Shown in pieces: positions 24,631-33,616 of a DNA stretch of 61,329 nt (positions are counted from its first letter, which is position 1; each line of letters starts with the position of its first letter). The stretch spans positions 1 through 61,329 of the forward strand of contig DGDU01000005.1 in the NCBI GenBank assembly GCA_002385605.1. The letters run 5' to 3'. The DNA comes from Christensenella sp. UBA3944 (GTDB taxonomy: Bacteria > Bacillota > Clostridia > Christensenellales > DTU072). A program made the translations under genes and the position numbers. Under the pieces are notes generated by a model. That model did no database searches. It was not told the DNA's origin and saw only the letters and a program-made list of their open reading frames with translations.

Positions 24631-27600
24631 TTATTCGGTACGCAGGGCAAGCACAGGATCTTTCTTCGCGGCGAGCGCGGCGGGGATAAGCCCGCTTATG
24701 ACGGTTATCACAAAGGACACGCCGATAAGCAGGAACTGGTGCCACCAGACGGGCCGCAGAAGGTTGTTTATGCCAAGCACCGATTTTATGACAATGTTTG
24801 CGGGGAAGGTCAGGATAAGCGCAAGGCAGACGCCCACTATGCCGCTGACAAGCCCTATTATGAAGGTTTCGGCTATAAACACGCTGGAAACATTGAACTT
24901 GCTGGCGCCCAAGGAGCGCAGAAGCCCTATTTCCTTTGTCCTGTCCTGCACCGAGATGTAAAGGATTATCGCGACAAGAAGCATCGCCACTATAACCGCT
25001 ATGGCGGCTACGCCTATGAGGATGTAGGTAATCGTGTTTATCATAGATGTCATCGAGGCGGTCATTTCGCTTAGTTCGTCGGTGTAAACCACGGTGTAGT
25101 CGATGGTGGAGTTGGCAAACTCAGCGTCCTGCATTATGCGCCTGTTGTAATTGTCTATAAACTTGATTACCTCGTTGCGCGACTCGATGGAGTAGGGATA
25201 AATATCCACGCTTACGGGCCTCATGAGATCCCTCAGGTCGAAGCCGCTCATGATAACATCGTACTGCACGGTGTCTATGTAGGCGCACTCGGCGGTGTGC
25301 GGGGCGTTGGGGCGGTGCGCGCAAACCTTGTCCTCGGCGACTGTGACATTCCTTATCTTGAAGATTTCGGCAAGCTGGTTCATAAGTTCGCTTTCGCCCT
25401 TGCTGAAGTCGAGCCCGGAAAGTATGGGCAGCATCTTTATTACGAGGTCGATTTCGCTTTCGGTGAAGTTGATGGCGAACACGCTGCGGATAAGCCCCGT
25501 CGCCGCGGTTATGTCGGCTTCGGGATATTCAAGCGTTGCCATCGCGAGCTCGACAAGCTCGATGGCGGCAGCTTGCTCGGCTTCGTCCAGCTTTACCTTC
25601 TGTAGAAGTATGAGGAAGTTGGCCATAGTCTCAAGGCTACCGTTGCCGCCGTTTTCCTGAGAGAACTCGAGTATTTCCCGAAGGGCCTGCTGCTCCTCTT
25701 CGGTGAGGTTAATCTGCCCCAAAAGGTATTGCATCCTGCTTAGCGCCTCGGCGTCCTCCTCGGTGGGGTTGAACTCCTGTATAAGCTGAACGGTCTGCCA
25801 CATCTTAAGCATACCCTCTTCGCCGGTTATCTCGTACAGCCTTGCCGCCGCCGCGAGGGTATCCCTCAAAGTGACCATATCTTCCGATTCCATATCAAGC
25901 TGCGCGCCAAGCGAAGCGAGCCCGATTGCCGTTTCGATATCCTGCCTTGTAATGCCAAGGGCACGGATAATTTCGAATGCCTCCTTGAAAGACCCGGCGT
26001 CGGCCTCGGGGACTTCGACGGCGCTAATGATATCCAAAGCGAGGTTCAGGTTATCGATATCTTCTTCGGTGAAATCCATCTCGCGAAGGATTGCCGCGGT
26101 TTCGATAAGAATCTCTATGTCTTGCTGTTCAATCATTTCCGAAAGAATCATAGCGACGGCATATAAATTTTCAAAATCCTCTTGGGTAAGCTCTATTGTG
26201 GAAAGAAGTTGAGCCGCTTCGATTACCGCCTCTATCTCGCTTTCGGTAAGCCCGAGCCCTCTTGCGAGCAATACGGCGTTGAGTATTATCTGAATATCCG
26301 AGGGAGTGGGGCTTAAGGACACCAACAGGGGCCATGCCGCGGTTATGGCGTCCCTGCTTTCGGGGGTGAGCTGATTCATAAGGGTATCGAATTCCAGACA
26401 CAATTCGGGCGTGGGCGCCGATATGAGCTGGGGCAGGAGCGCCGCCATTTCGGTAAGGATTTGCCCGTCGGAGCCGTAGTTTACGCCTCTGAATATTTGG
26501 GCTATCTGTATTACTGTTGAGATATCCTCTTGCCCGAACGAAAGCCCCTTAAGCTCGTCTATAATCTGACCTATTATTTGCGTATCTTCATAATCTATTT
26601 GGAGCGTCGCAAGAAGCCTTGCCGCCTCGTAGGCAGCCTCGGCTTCGGCTTGGGTAAGCCTAAGCCCGTTCAAAAGATTTGCGATTTCGATAAGGTTTTG
26701 GATATCTTCCTCTGTCGGGTCCATGCGCCACAGCGAAACAGCCGCCCTGGCTAAAACATCGGCGTTTTGATCCCTCGTGTCCAGATTGCTTATTATTTGG
26801 GTAACCCGGGTGATGGCGTCTATGTAGCCGTCCCTGTTTTCCAGCGTGTTTATCAGCCTTGCCAGCCTCAATATCTCGGCATATTCTTCCTCGGTGACAT
26901 CCAACTGAGCGTAAAGGCCAGCCATCCGGTTTATGATGTCGGCGTTTTCGGGAGTGAACTCGAAGCCGTACAGCCCGCCCGCGATTTCGGTAATCAGGCT
27001 TATCTGCTCCTGGGTGAGGTTAAGCTCTTCGTACGCCGCGAGTATTTCCTTAAGAAGGGTAAGCCTTCTCGTTTCGGGCATAGAGGGGAGGTAGTCTATA
27101 TCCAGCTCTATTTCGGATATACGCTTTGCGAGGTTAAGAAGAGTTTCTCTTTCGATGTCGTACCGGTTGAGGGCCTCCTTGAGCGCCTTTACAACGGGAG
27201 CGTTGTTGCCTCTCTGGATAAGGTCGCGGGCCAACGCCTCGGTGTAGCCTATCGCGCCGTTTATTACGCCTGCGTTTACGCCGTCCTTAAGGCGGAGTAT
27301 TCCCACCACCTTGACTTCGGCGCCTTCGCCCGTCTTATTGTATACGCCCGTCGCCTCGTCCAGGGCGAAGTAGTCGGTGGGGATGCGCAGCACGAAGGTC
27401 GCGGGCATTATGCCGTTTGCCTCGTCGCCAATGAATTCTTCGAAGGTGTATTCTTCCTTTACTTCGCCGGTGTTTTTGGGTATAAGCATACGGATGAAGA
27501 CATCTAACATCTTTTCGGCCTCTTCGGGAAGGAGGACACGGAAATCGTTTATTACCGTAAGCAGGAAGCTCTCGACGCTTATGGCTCCCAAAAGGAACAG

Positions 27601-29226
27601 GGTGTAGTCGTCCAACTGGTTGAACTCGTCCACAACAAGCACTATCTCGCGCTTGGCGTCCTCGGTGCCGAAGGCGGGAAGCCTGCCCGCAAGCACATCG
27701 TATTGGGCGTTAAGCAGGATTTCGTCGTCTATCATCATAGACCACGGGTTGTTCTTGTCGAACATCTCCCTGAGTTCCTGCATATCCTTGCCGTACAGCA
27801 AGGAGTTAAGCCTGCCCGAGGCGCCCGGGGCGAAAAGGTTTATGGCGGCAAGAAACCCCGAATCCTCTATAAACTTTATGAACATATCGGCGGGATTCAG
27901 CTTTGATTCATTGCCCTTGTCGTCCTTGCGGTAGATATCAAACTGCAGGTTGTAGTTGCGCATTATCGCGCCCCAGTCGGGGTTGAAATCGTTCTCCAGC
28001 GCAAGCATAAACTGATAAATATCCGTGCCGAGGCTTACCCCGAACAGCTTGCTTAAAAGGTCGTATTCGTTATCGAAATCAAAATCCTCGAGGTTCTGGA
28101 AGCCCGTGATGCCCTTTTCGATTACGGCAAGCACGAGTTTGGAGAGGAATATAAGTTCTTTGTCGGTGTACTTTTCCCTGAGCTCCTGATCCTCGCGGAA
28201 AAGCTCGAGCATAGAGTCGAGGTTTATGCTGGATGGGTCAAACCTGTTGCCCTGCTGGAAGGCCTCTTTAAGAAGGTCTATAAGCGAGGTCGTCTGGGTG
28301 GTTACTTTTATGGGGAAGCGGCTAAGGTTGTTTCTTTCGAAGTCGTTTATGTAATAGGCGAAGCCGCTGTTCATGGACAGAATAAGGGCGATACAGATTA
28401 CGCTTATCGCGCCCGAAATTATCGTCATTATAGAGCGGCCTTTTTTGTTAACAAGGTTGTTGAAGCTAAGCTTGGTGGCGGTGGCAAAGCTCATCTTGGC
28501 CCTCTTCTTCTTTTCGGGGCCCTCGGGCCCCTCCGCCGCATCGTACTGCCGTATAATCTCCTGGTCGCTTACGATAAGCCCGTCCTGCATCCTTATGATT
28601 CTGTCGGCGTACATATCGGCAAGTTCCTGGTTGTGGGTTACCAGAATTACAAGGCACTCTTTGGATATCTCTTTGAGAAGCTCCATAATTTGGACGCCTG
28701 TCTTGCTGTCTACCGCGCCCGTGGGCTCGTCTGCAAGAAGAATCTTGGGGTTGTTTACGATGGCGCGCGCTATCGCAACCCTCTGCATCTGCCCGCCCGA
28801 CATCTGGTTGGGCTTTTTGCTCACCTGGTCGCTTAGCCCTACCTTTGCTAAGGCGTCCAATACCTTTGACTTTCTTTCTTTGGCGGATACGCCCGAAAGC
28901 GTGAGGGCGAGCTCGACATTGGAGAACACCGTCATATGCGGTATGAGGTTGTACGCCTGAAACACAAAGCCTATCTGATGGTTACGGTAGTTGTTCCAGT
29001 CCTTCTCGCTGTAGCCTTTTGTGCTTTTATTGTCTATAACCAGGTCGCCCGCGGTCGCCCTGTCCAAGCCGCCAATGATGTTCATAAGCGTTGTTTTGCC
29101 GCAGCCCGAAGGCCCCAGCACGGCGACTAAGCCTTTGCCCGCGAAATCCACGGTTATGCCGTTTAGCGCCTCGACAATCTTTTCGCCTACCTTGTAATGC
29201 TTCGTGATTTTTTCCAGCCTGAGCAC
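24631..29226 (-). CDS. Giant ABC transporter: ATPase-permease fusion with helical-repeat ectodomain
   Basis: 1531 residues. Residues 1-225 are a MacB/LolD-type ATPase with Walker A GPSGCGKT (38-45), signature MSGGQMQRV (142-150), Walker B ILLADE (162-167) and H-loop His198. A membrane helix at about 266-286 and three at about 1399-1424, 1450-1474 and 1498-1520 make an FtsX/MacB-type permease. Between them lies an extracytoplasmic region of about 1100 residues, including a run of about 25-28 repeats of near 20 residues (about 735-1298). Family members are mechanotransmitters or exporters rather than channels; a role in cell-envelope work or peptide defence is inferred. The start is GTG with AAAGGAG 7 nt upstream. 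One chain carrying all parts implies a homodimer. I found no separate partner gene. Confidence 0.9.
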   Translation of the reverse strand: MLRLEKITKHYKVGEKIVEALNGITVDFAGKGLVAVLGPSGCGKTTLMNIIGGLDRATAGDLVIDNKSTKGYSEKDWNNYRNHQIGFVFQAYNLIPHMTVFSNVELALTLSGVSAKERKSKVLDALAKVGLSDQVSKKPNQMSGGQMQRVAIARAIVNNPKILLADEPTGAVDSKTGVQIMELLKEISKECLVILVTHNQELADMYADRIIRMQDGLIVSDQEIIRQYDAAEGPEGPEKKKRAKMSFATATKLSFNNLVNKKGRSIMTIISGAISVICIALILSMNSGFAYYINDFERNNLSRFPIKVTTQTTSLIDLLKEAFQQGNRFDPSSINLDSMLELFREDQELREKYTDKELIFLSKLVLAVIEKGITGFQNLEDFDFDNEYDLLSKLFGVSLGTDIYQFMLALENDFNPDWGAIMRNYNLQFDIYRKDDKGNESKLNPADMFIKFIEDSGFLAAINLFAPGASGRLNSLLYGKDMQELREMFDKNNPWSMMIDDEILLNAQYDVLAGRLPAFGTEDAKREIVLVVDEFNQLDDYTLFLLGAISVESFLLTVINDFRVLLPEEAEKMLDVFIRMLIPKNTGEVKEEYTFEEFIGDEANGIMPATFVLRIPTDYFALDEATGVYNKTGEGAEVKVVGILRLKDGVNAGVINGAIGYTEALARDLIQRGNNAPVVKALKEALNRYDIERETLLNLAKRISEIELDIDYLPSMPETRRLTLLKEILAAYEELNLTQEQISLITEIAGGLYGFEFTPENADIINRMAGLYAQLDVTEEEYAEILRLARLINTLENRDGYIDAITRVTQIISNLDTRDQNADVLARAAVSLWRMDPTEEDIQNLIEIANLLNGLRLTQAEAEAAYEAARLLATLQIDYEDTQIIGQIIDELKGLSFGQEDISTVIQIAQIFRGVNYGSDGQILTEMAALLPQLISAPTPELCLEFDTLMNQLTPESRDAITAAWPLLVSLSPTPSDIQIILNAVLLARGLGLTESEIEAVIEAAQLLSTIELTQEDFENLYAVAMILSEMIEQQDIEILIETAAILREMDFTEEDIDNLNLALDIISAVEVPEADAGSFKEAFEIIRALGITRQDIETAIGLASLGAQLDMESEDMVTLRDTLAAAARLYEITGEEGMLKMWQTVQLIQEFNPTEEDAEALSRMQYLLGQINLTEEEQQALREILEFSQENGGNGSLETMANFLILLQKVKLDEAEQAAAIELVELAMATLEYPEADITAATGLIRSVFAINFTESEIDLVIKMLPILSGLDFSKGESELMNQLAEIFKIRNVTVAEDKVCAHRPNAPHTAECAYIDTVQYDVIMSGFDLRDLMRPVSVDIYPYSIESRNEVIKFIDNYNRRIMQDAEFANSTIDYTVVYTDELSEMTASMTSMINTITYILIGVAAIAVIVAMLLVAIILYISVQDRTKEIGLLRSLGASKFNVSSVFIAETFIIGLVSGIVGVCLALILTFPANIVIKSVLGINNLLRPVWWHQFLLIGVSFVITVISGLIPAALAAKKDPVLALRTE
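25333..27024 (-). repeat. Array of about 20-residue helical repeats in the ABC transporter
   Basis: Each unit begins with a helix-capping Thr/Pro-Thr-x-Glu-Asp (for example LTEEE, FTEEDI, PTEEDI, LTESEI), then an amphipathic helix with Ile/Leu at spaced positions and a Leu-x2-Leu end. About 25-28 units, mostly 18-22 residues, with sequence divergence too high for simple recent duplication. Detected by eye in the protein. Confidence 0.8.
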
Positions 29227-29360
29227 GATGTTTCTCCTTTCTCTCCGGATAGTTTTCTTCCGTTAACTTTGCGCGGAAATATTTACCCATATATATTATA
29301 GAAGAACGCCCTCTTAGTCAATAGCTTAATAATGAATAAATAATAAATAAATTATAGGAG

Positions 29361-29383
29361 AGGCAAAACAAGTTGCCTTTTTT
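29361..29383 (+). terminator. Orphan terminator-like hairpin before the YczE-like gene
   Basis: AGGCAA and TTGCCT with a 6-nt loop and a following T-run. No gene precedes it on the plus strand, so it may end a short transcript or reduce read-through towards the YczE-like gene. Confidence 0.5.
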
Positions 29384-29386
29384 CGT

Positions 29387-29415
29387 TTGATTTACTTTCT
29401 TTTATCCTGTAATAT
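29387..29415 (+). promoter_or_regulatory. Predicted promoter of the YczE-like gene
   Basis: TTGATT, a 17-nt spacer and TAATAT. The expected transcription start falls on or next to the ATG at 29422, which would make a leaderless or nearly leaderless mRNA. Confidence 0.5.
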
Positions 29416-29421
29416 GGATGT

Positions 29422-30102
29422 ATGAAAAAAATACGCGTTAACGGCGAGCTCTCGTTACTTCTCGCTCTGGCAATAATAGCCCTTTCGATAGCCCTTGTTA
29501 TAAAAGCCGATTTCGGCATGACGGTCGTGCAGGCGCCCGTATATGTACTAAGCCTTGCCCTGCCTTTTGTTTCGATAGGCGTGTGGAATTACATTGTGCA
29601 GGGCCTTATTATGGTGCTCATGATTGCCATTGTAAAAAGGGTGAAGGTCAGCTATCTTTTGTCCTTCGCCGCCGCGGTAATATACGGGCTTATGCTGGAT
29701 TTCGTAAACTGGCTGCTGGCGGGGGTTACGGCGCAATTCCTCTGGCAGAGGATACTCTTTTTCGGGGCGGGATATATACTGCTCTGCATCGCCGTCGCCA
29801 TATTTTTCACCTGCAAGGCGCCCCTCATGCCCTACGATATTTTCGTGCGGGAGGTCGCCGCTTACAAGAAAATAACCATACCGAAATTAAAATGGATTTT
29901 CGACATAGCCTGCATAACCACGGCGGTTGTTATTTCTCTCGCCATAACCCATAAAATAAAGGGCGTAGGCATAGGCACCGTGATTTTTGCCTTTACCGTA
30001 AGCCCCGTTTCGTCCCTGATTATGAAATTCCTTAACGCCAGGTTCGAGTTCAAGCCCTTTTTCAGGGACAAGGAATATGTATTAAAAACAAAGCGCAAAT
30101 AA
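29422..30102 (+). CDS. YczE/YitT-like integral membrane protein
   Basis: 226 residues with about five to six membrane helices. The overall layout resembles the YczE-type family: an N-terminal helix, DFGMTVVQAPVYVLS, a conserved acidic loop (APLMPYDIFVREVAAY) and the C-terminal GVGIGTVIFAFTVSPVSS motif. Function is not established for the family (some members affect antibiotic production or efflux). There is no strong Shine-Dalgarno (GGATGT only). It converges on the YwaF-like gene with 2 bp between them, so the two transcripts may overlap. Confidence 0.8.
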   Translation: MKKIRVNGELSLLLALAIIALSIALVIKADFGMTVVQAPVYVLSLALPFVSIGVWNYIVQGLIMVLMIAIVKRVKVSYLLSFAAAVIYGLMLDFVNWLLAGVTAQFLWQRILFFGAGYILLCIAVAIFFTCKAPLMPYDIFVREVAAYKKITIPKLKWIFDIACITTAVVISLAITHKIKGVGIGTVIFAFTVSPVSSLIMKFLNARFEFKPFFRDKEYVLKTKRK

Positions 30103-30104
30103 GG

Positions 30105-30890
30105 CTATTTTTCGTTTGCCGCCTCGGTGTTATGGGTTCTGTGCAGCCGTTTATATATAAGCTCGCACACCCCGAACACTGCAAAGCTCATACCGTTGAA
30201 AACAAGATAAATGATTATTACATTTACAGGCGGCCTTGTGTTGTTTATTATGGGCAGTTTTGAGGGGTCGGAGAGCGCCATAAAGTTTTCGCCCGTAATC
30301 CTGTTGGCAAGAAGTATTACGGCAAACAATATGATGTTCCCGAGAAGCACCCCGCCCAAGTGCTTAAGCCTGGGCGTATACCCCCTCGCTGTAATTAGCA
30401 TAAGCGCCATATACCCGTTGAGCACATGGAACAGCACGCTGGACACCGTGTACATATGGAAAGGCGGGTTGTCCGAAAATACCGTGTACGGGTAAAACAC
30501 AACCGCTATGTTGCTAAGCAGCCCCACCACAAAAGCAAGCGGATAGAACCATTGCTTTTTGATAAAGAAAATAGCCAGTATAAGAAGGTACATAGCTATT
30601 TCGGACATCTCGAATTTTACGATGGTGTTAAAATATTGCACCTTGTAGACATAAATGTAATATATGGCGTAGCGCATAATCATCACAAGCCCCATGGCGA
30701 TCGCCCCGCCCTTTAACATTTTTTCGCGGGCCCCGGGGCTCTTGTTCTTTGATTTATACACCAGAAAATAAGCGAAAAAGTTAAGCGGCACAATAAAGAG
30801 AAGGTGCACCAGCACATACACATACATGGGTAGGTCGACGGGATTTTTTAAAATATAATAATCGTAAAAATAGCTAAATGCGGTTCCCAT
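30105..30890 (-). CDS. YwaF/TIGR02206-like integral membrane protein
   Basis: 261 residues with about seven membrane helices, looking like the YwaF family: conserved polar residues sit in the helices, for example FHMYTVSSVLFHVLNGYMAL and an aromatic FSYFYDYYIL start. Function is unknown. I place the start at the ATG with GAGGGG in front (30890), 19 codons inside the longest possible frame. A promoter with perfect TTGACA lies about 70 nt upstream. The adjacent YczE-like gene converges on it. Confidence 0.72.
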   Translation of the reverse strand: MGTAFSYFYDYYILKNPVDLPMYVYVLVHLLFIVPLNFFAYFLVYKSKNKSPGAREKMLKGGAIAMGLVMIMRYAIYYIYVYKVQYFNTIVKFEMSEIAMYLLILAIFFIKKQWFYPLAFVVGLLSNIAVVFYPYTVFSDNPPFHMYTVSSVLFHVLNGYMALMLITARGYTPRLKHLGGVLLGNIILFAVILLANRITGENFMALSDPSKLPIINNTRPPVNVIIIYLVFNGMSFAVFGVCELIYKRLHRTHNTEAANEK

Positions 30891-30935
30891 AATACCCCTC
30901 AAAGAAAGCCCAAATCGGCTTCTTATTTTAAGGCT

Positions 30936-30964
30936 ACCATAGCACAATACGGGCGTTTTGTCAA
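30936..30964 (-). promoter_or_regulatory. Predicted sigma-A promoter of the YwaF-like gene
   Basis: TTGACA (30964-30959), a 17-nt spacer and TATGGT (30941-30936) on the minus strand. Confidence 0.6.
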
Positions 30965-31065
30965 TAAAGAAAAACCCTTAGGGCAAAATTTGAAAATTCC
31001 AGCGAAGATTTTACCGCCTTACGCTGTTTTACCCTTTCTTTTCACTTTTATTGTGGCGGATTCCT

Positions 31066-31095
31066 CTGGCACAATCGCAAGTTTTAGGATATAAT
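31066..31095 (+). promoter_or_regulatory. Predicted sigma-A promoter of the MFS gene
   Basis: CTGGCA, an 18-nt spacer and perfect TATAAT. A transcription start near 31102 lies downstream of the first possible GTG, supporting the later start at 31130. Confidence 0.55.
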
Positions 31096-31129
31096 AGTGT
31101 TCGGCGTTTTTGCCAATCGGAGAAAAAGC

Positions 31130-32314
31130 GTGTACTCGTTGCTTCTTGTTATCATTTATCTTGCGTTTATAAGCCTCGGGCTTCCCGACTCCCTTCTGGG
31201 GGCGGGCTGGCCCGTTATGCAAGCCGAGCTTAATGTCCCCCTGTCCTACGCGGGTATAGTCACCATGATTATCGCGGGCGGTACCATTATCTCCAGCCTT
31301 TTTTCCGACCGCCTTACCAAAAAGCTGGGCGCGGGGCTTGTTACCGCCATAAGCGTCATGCTTACTGCGCTGGCCCTTATCGGCTTTTCGGTATCCAACC
31401 GCTTTTATATGCTTTGCCTTTGGGCAATACCTTACGGCTTGGGCGCCGGCGCGATAGACGCCGCGTTAAATAACTATGTCGCCCTGCATTACTCCTCCCG
31501 CCACATGAGCTGGCTGCATTGCTTCTGGGGCGTGGGGGCGACAATAAGCCCCTATATCATGGGATACTTCCTCACGGGAGGGCGGCTGGATTGGCCTTTA
31601 GGATATCGTACTGTGGGCTTTATTCAGATAGGCTTAACCGTTATATTGTTTGCTAGCCTGCCCATCTGGAAAAGAAACGGCATCGTGGCGGGCAAAGAAA
31701 AGACGCCCCCCATCGGGCTTGCCAAAACGCTTAAGGTAAAAGGCGTGCCCTATGTGCTTGTAGCCTTTTTAGCCTATTGCGGTATGGAGCAGACGGCGTC
31801 TATCTGGGCGAGCAGCTATCTTGTGGTGTACCACGGCACCGACGCCGAAACTGCGGCGAGGTTTGCCTCTCTTTTCTTTATAGGTATGACTGTGGGGCGC
31901 TTCCTGAACGGCTTTGCGGCGGGCAAGCTCTCCGACAAGCAGCTTATAAGAATCGGTATGATAATTTCGCTTTCGGGCGTAATCCTTATGGGCATACCCG
32001 TGGGCACAAATGTAACGGCGCTTATAGGGCTGGTTATAGTGGGTTTAGGCTGCGCGCCCGTTTACCCCTCGATAATACACGCCACCCCGTATAATTTCGG
32101 CAAGGAATACTCGCAGGCGATAGTGGGCGTCGAAATGGCGTTTGCCTACATAGGCAGCACCTTCTTGCCCCCGCTGTTCGGCGTAATCGCCGAGAAGATA
32201 AACATAGGGCTGTACCCCGTATACCTTTTGTTCTTCGGGATAATCGTCCTCATTATGTCCGAAGTATTAAACAAAAAGGTTGCCCCTAAGCCCGAAGCTT
32301 TAACCGTCGATTAA
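31130..32314 (+). CDS. MFS transporter
   Basis: About 394 residues with 12 membrane helices of the major facilitator fold, including the loop-2 type motif FSDRLTKKLGAGL (variant of GxLaDrxGrkxxl) and the second-half GFAAGKLSDKQLIRIG. The substrate is unknown; it resembles the large sugar/drug-type MFS of the FucP/YfmO sort in general shape only. I use GTG at 31130 because GGAG lies 7 nt in front and the promoter's start point is just upstream; the longer frame from GTG 31097 would add 11 residues. The SRP RNA gene follows on the same strand but has its own promoter. Confidence 0.85.
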   Translation: MYSLLLVIIYLAFISLGLPDSLLGAGWPVMQAELNVPLSYAGIVTMIIAGGTIISSLFSDRLTKKLGAGLVTAISVMLTALALIGFSVSNRFYMLCLWAIPYGLGAGAIDAALNNYVALHYSSRHMSWLHCFWGVGATISPYIMGYFLTGGRLDWPLGYRTVGFIQIGLTVILFASLPIWKRNGIVAGKEKTPPIGLAKTLKVKGVPYVLVAFLAYCGMEQTASIWASSYLVVYHGTDAETAARFASLFFIGMTVGRFLNGFAAGKLSDKQLIRIGMIISLSGVILMGIPVGTNVTALIGLVIVGLGCAPVYPSIIHATPYNFGKEYSQAIVGVEMAFAYIGSTFLPPLFGVIAEKINIGLYPVYLLFFGIIVLIMSEVLNKKVAPKPEALTVD

Positions 32315-32352
32315 TTCTTGCAGAATATTACAAAAAGCCTTTAAGATATCCG

Positions 32353-32381
32353 TTGCCAAACCGCCCATACTAATGTATAAT
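32353..32381 (+). promoter_or_regulatory. Sigma-A promoter of the SRP RNA gene
   Basis: TTGCCA, a 17-nt spacer and perfect TATAAT; the RNA begins about 7 nt after. Confidence 0.8.
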
Positions 32382-32387
32382 AGTCCT

Positions 32388-32655
32388 AGTGTGCTAGACG
32401 GGGAGCTAGCGGTGCCCTGTAACCTGCAATCCGCTACAGCAGGGTCGAACGCCCGCCGAGGCATATTCTATGGAAAGCCGACGGTTATAAGGAATGTTGA
32501 TCTCAAGGTCTTGTGCAATTTCGGGTCGTGAACCGTGTCAGGGCCTGACCGCAGCAGCACTAAGCGATTTACGGGATGTGCCACGAGGAAGCTTTGAGGG
32601 AGTCACCTGTAACCGTGCCGATTCGGTAGTTTATGTCGGAGCGGGTGCACACTTT
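32388..32655 (+). ncRNA. ffs: Large bacterial SRP RNA (6S-type scRNA with Alu domain)
   Basis: RNA core of the signal recognition particle. The 5' part has the Alu-domain block GGTGCCCTGTAACC with an AGCAGGGTCGAA partner, as in Bacillus scRNA. Domain IV carries the Ffh-binding sides GTGTCAGG (32534 on) and GCAGCAGCAC, but the apical stem-loop between them is GCCTGACCGC instead of the usual TCCGGAAGGA. The 5' AGTGTGC (32388-32394) pairs with GCACACT (32647-32653) at the 3' end, followed by a T-run. Length about 266 nt. Next to the SRP gene lie an unrelated MFS gene and a bidirectional terminator. Confidence 0.95.
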
Positions 32656-32668
32656 TTTTATAAAGCAA

Positions 32669-32694
32669 AAAGGCTCTCATTCGAGAGCCTTTTG
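32669..32694 (+). terminator. Bidirectional terminator after SRP RNA
   Basis: AAGGCTCTC-ATT-CGAGAGCCTT type stem (AGGCTCTC / GAGAGCCT) with T-runs on both strands. It also serves the convergent XRE gene. Confidence 0.9.
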
Positions 32695-32721
32695 TGTTTG
32701 TTAACCCGAAATTATTTTTTC

Positions 32722-33600
32722 TTATTTTTCTAATGCCTTAAGTATCGAGGTAACTATACCGCAGCTTATGGCGGCTACGGGGAAGGCGACCCAGGCTATG
32801 TGCCAGAGGCCTTTGAGGAAGCCGAGAAGCAAAAACACGACAACAGCCGAGAGCATCAGGGCGCTTGTAAGGCCTTCCTGAAGTTTCTTGTACCTGGCGG
32901 GCACCGGCTGCTCTTCTTCGGGGAGGGCGTAGGTCTTTTCGAAGCTGCCCCATTGCACGCCCGCGTAAATAACGGCGCTTATGCCAAGTATAAGCACGGC
33001 AAAGAATACGGGCAAGGATATATTTATCTTTACACGGGCGCCTGTCATGGCTATAAACATTGCGACCGACGCGATTATCGTAAATATACCCGCCGACAAA
33101 GCCGCGCCGAGCGCCCTGCCCTTTCTGGCGTTTTGCTCGGTCATTTCGGCGCTTCTTATCCTGCGGTTAAAGGATGAGAACACTATTAAAAATACGGCGA
33201 CGGCGACGCAGCCGAGCATTACGGGCACATATATGCCGTATTTAATATCGTTTACCGAAAGGGTTATAAGAATCAATACACCTATTAATATAAGCGCGAC
33301 GGAGCCCGCTAGAGTAAAAGCCTCGCCCTTGGTCATAGGCTTTAATTGCCTGACCTTGGGTTCGGGCTTCTCGGGCTCGGGAGCGGGCTCGAGGGCGGTA
33401 TTCCTTTCACCCCTTAAAAGCTCGTCCACAGTAATCCCGAATACATTGGCTATCGGTACGAGAAGCGAGGTTTCGGGGTAGGATTCCCCCGTTTCCCACT
33501 TGGATACCGCTTTATTTGTCACGCCCAGCAAGTCGGCAAGCTCTGTTTGGGTCATACCCTTCTCTTTGCGCAGGGTGTACAGGAAATCTCCGAATCTCAT
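32722..33600 (-). CDS. XRE-family regulator fused to a membrane domain
   Basis: 292 residues. Residues about 1-60 are a helix-turn-helix of the XRE/Cro type (RKEKGMTQTELADLLGVTNK, then AVSKWETGESYPET, then FGITVDELLRGE). A Glu/Pro-rich linker follows (EPAPEPEKPEPK), then five to six membrane helices in the rest. This pattern, DNA-binding head plus membrane anchor, is common in clostridia; it may sense an envelope or antibiotic signal, which is inference. I place the start at the ATG with GGAGG 7 nt in front (33600). Its promoter lies within a 45-bp dyad, suggesting autoregulation. Confidence 0.85.
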   Translation of the reverse strand: MRFGDFLYTLRKEKGMTQTELADLLGVTNKAVSKWETGESYPETSLLVPIANVFGITVDELLRGERNTALEPAPEPEKPEPKVRQLKPMTKGEAFTLAGSVALILIGVLILITLSVNDIKYGIYVPVMLGCVAVAVFLIVFSSFNRRIRSAEMTEQNARKGRALGAALSAGIFTIIASVAMFIAMTGARVKINISLPVFFAVLILGISAVIYAGVQWGSFEKTYALPEEEQPVPARYKKLQEGLTSALMLSAVVVFLLLGFLKGLWHIAWVAFPVAAISCGIVTSILKALEK

Positions 33601-33616
33601 TTTTTTACCTCCGTTT

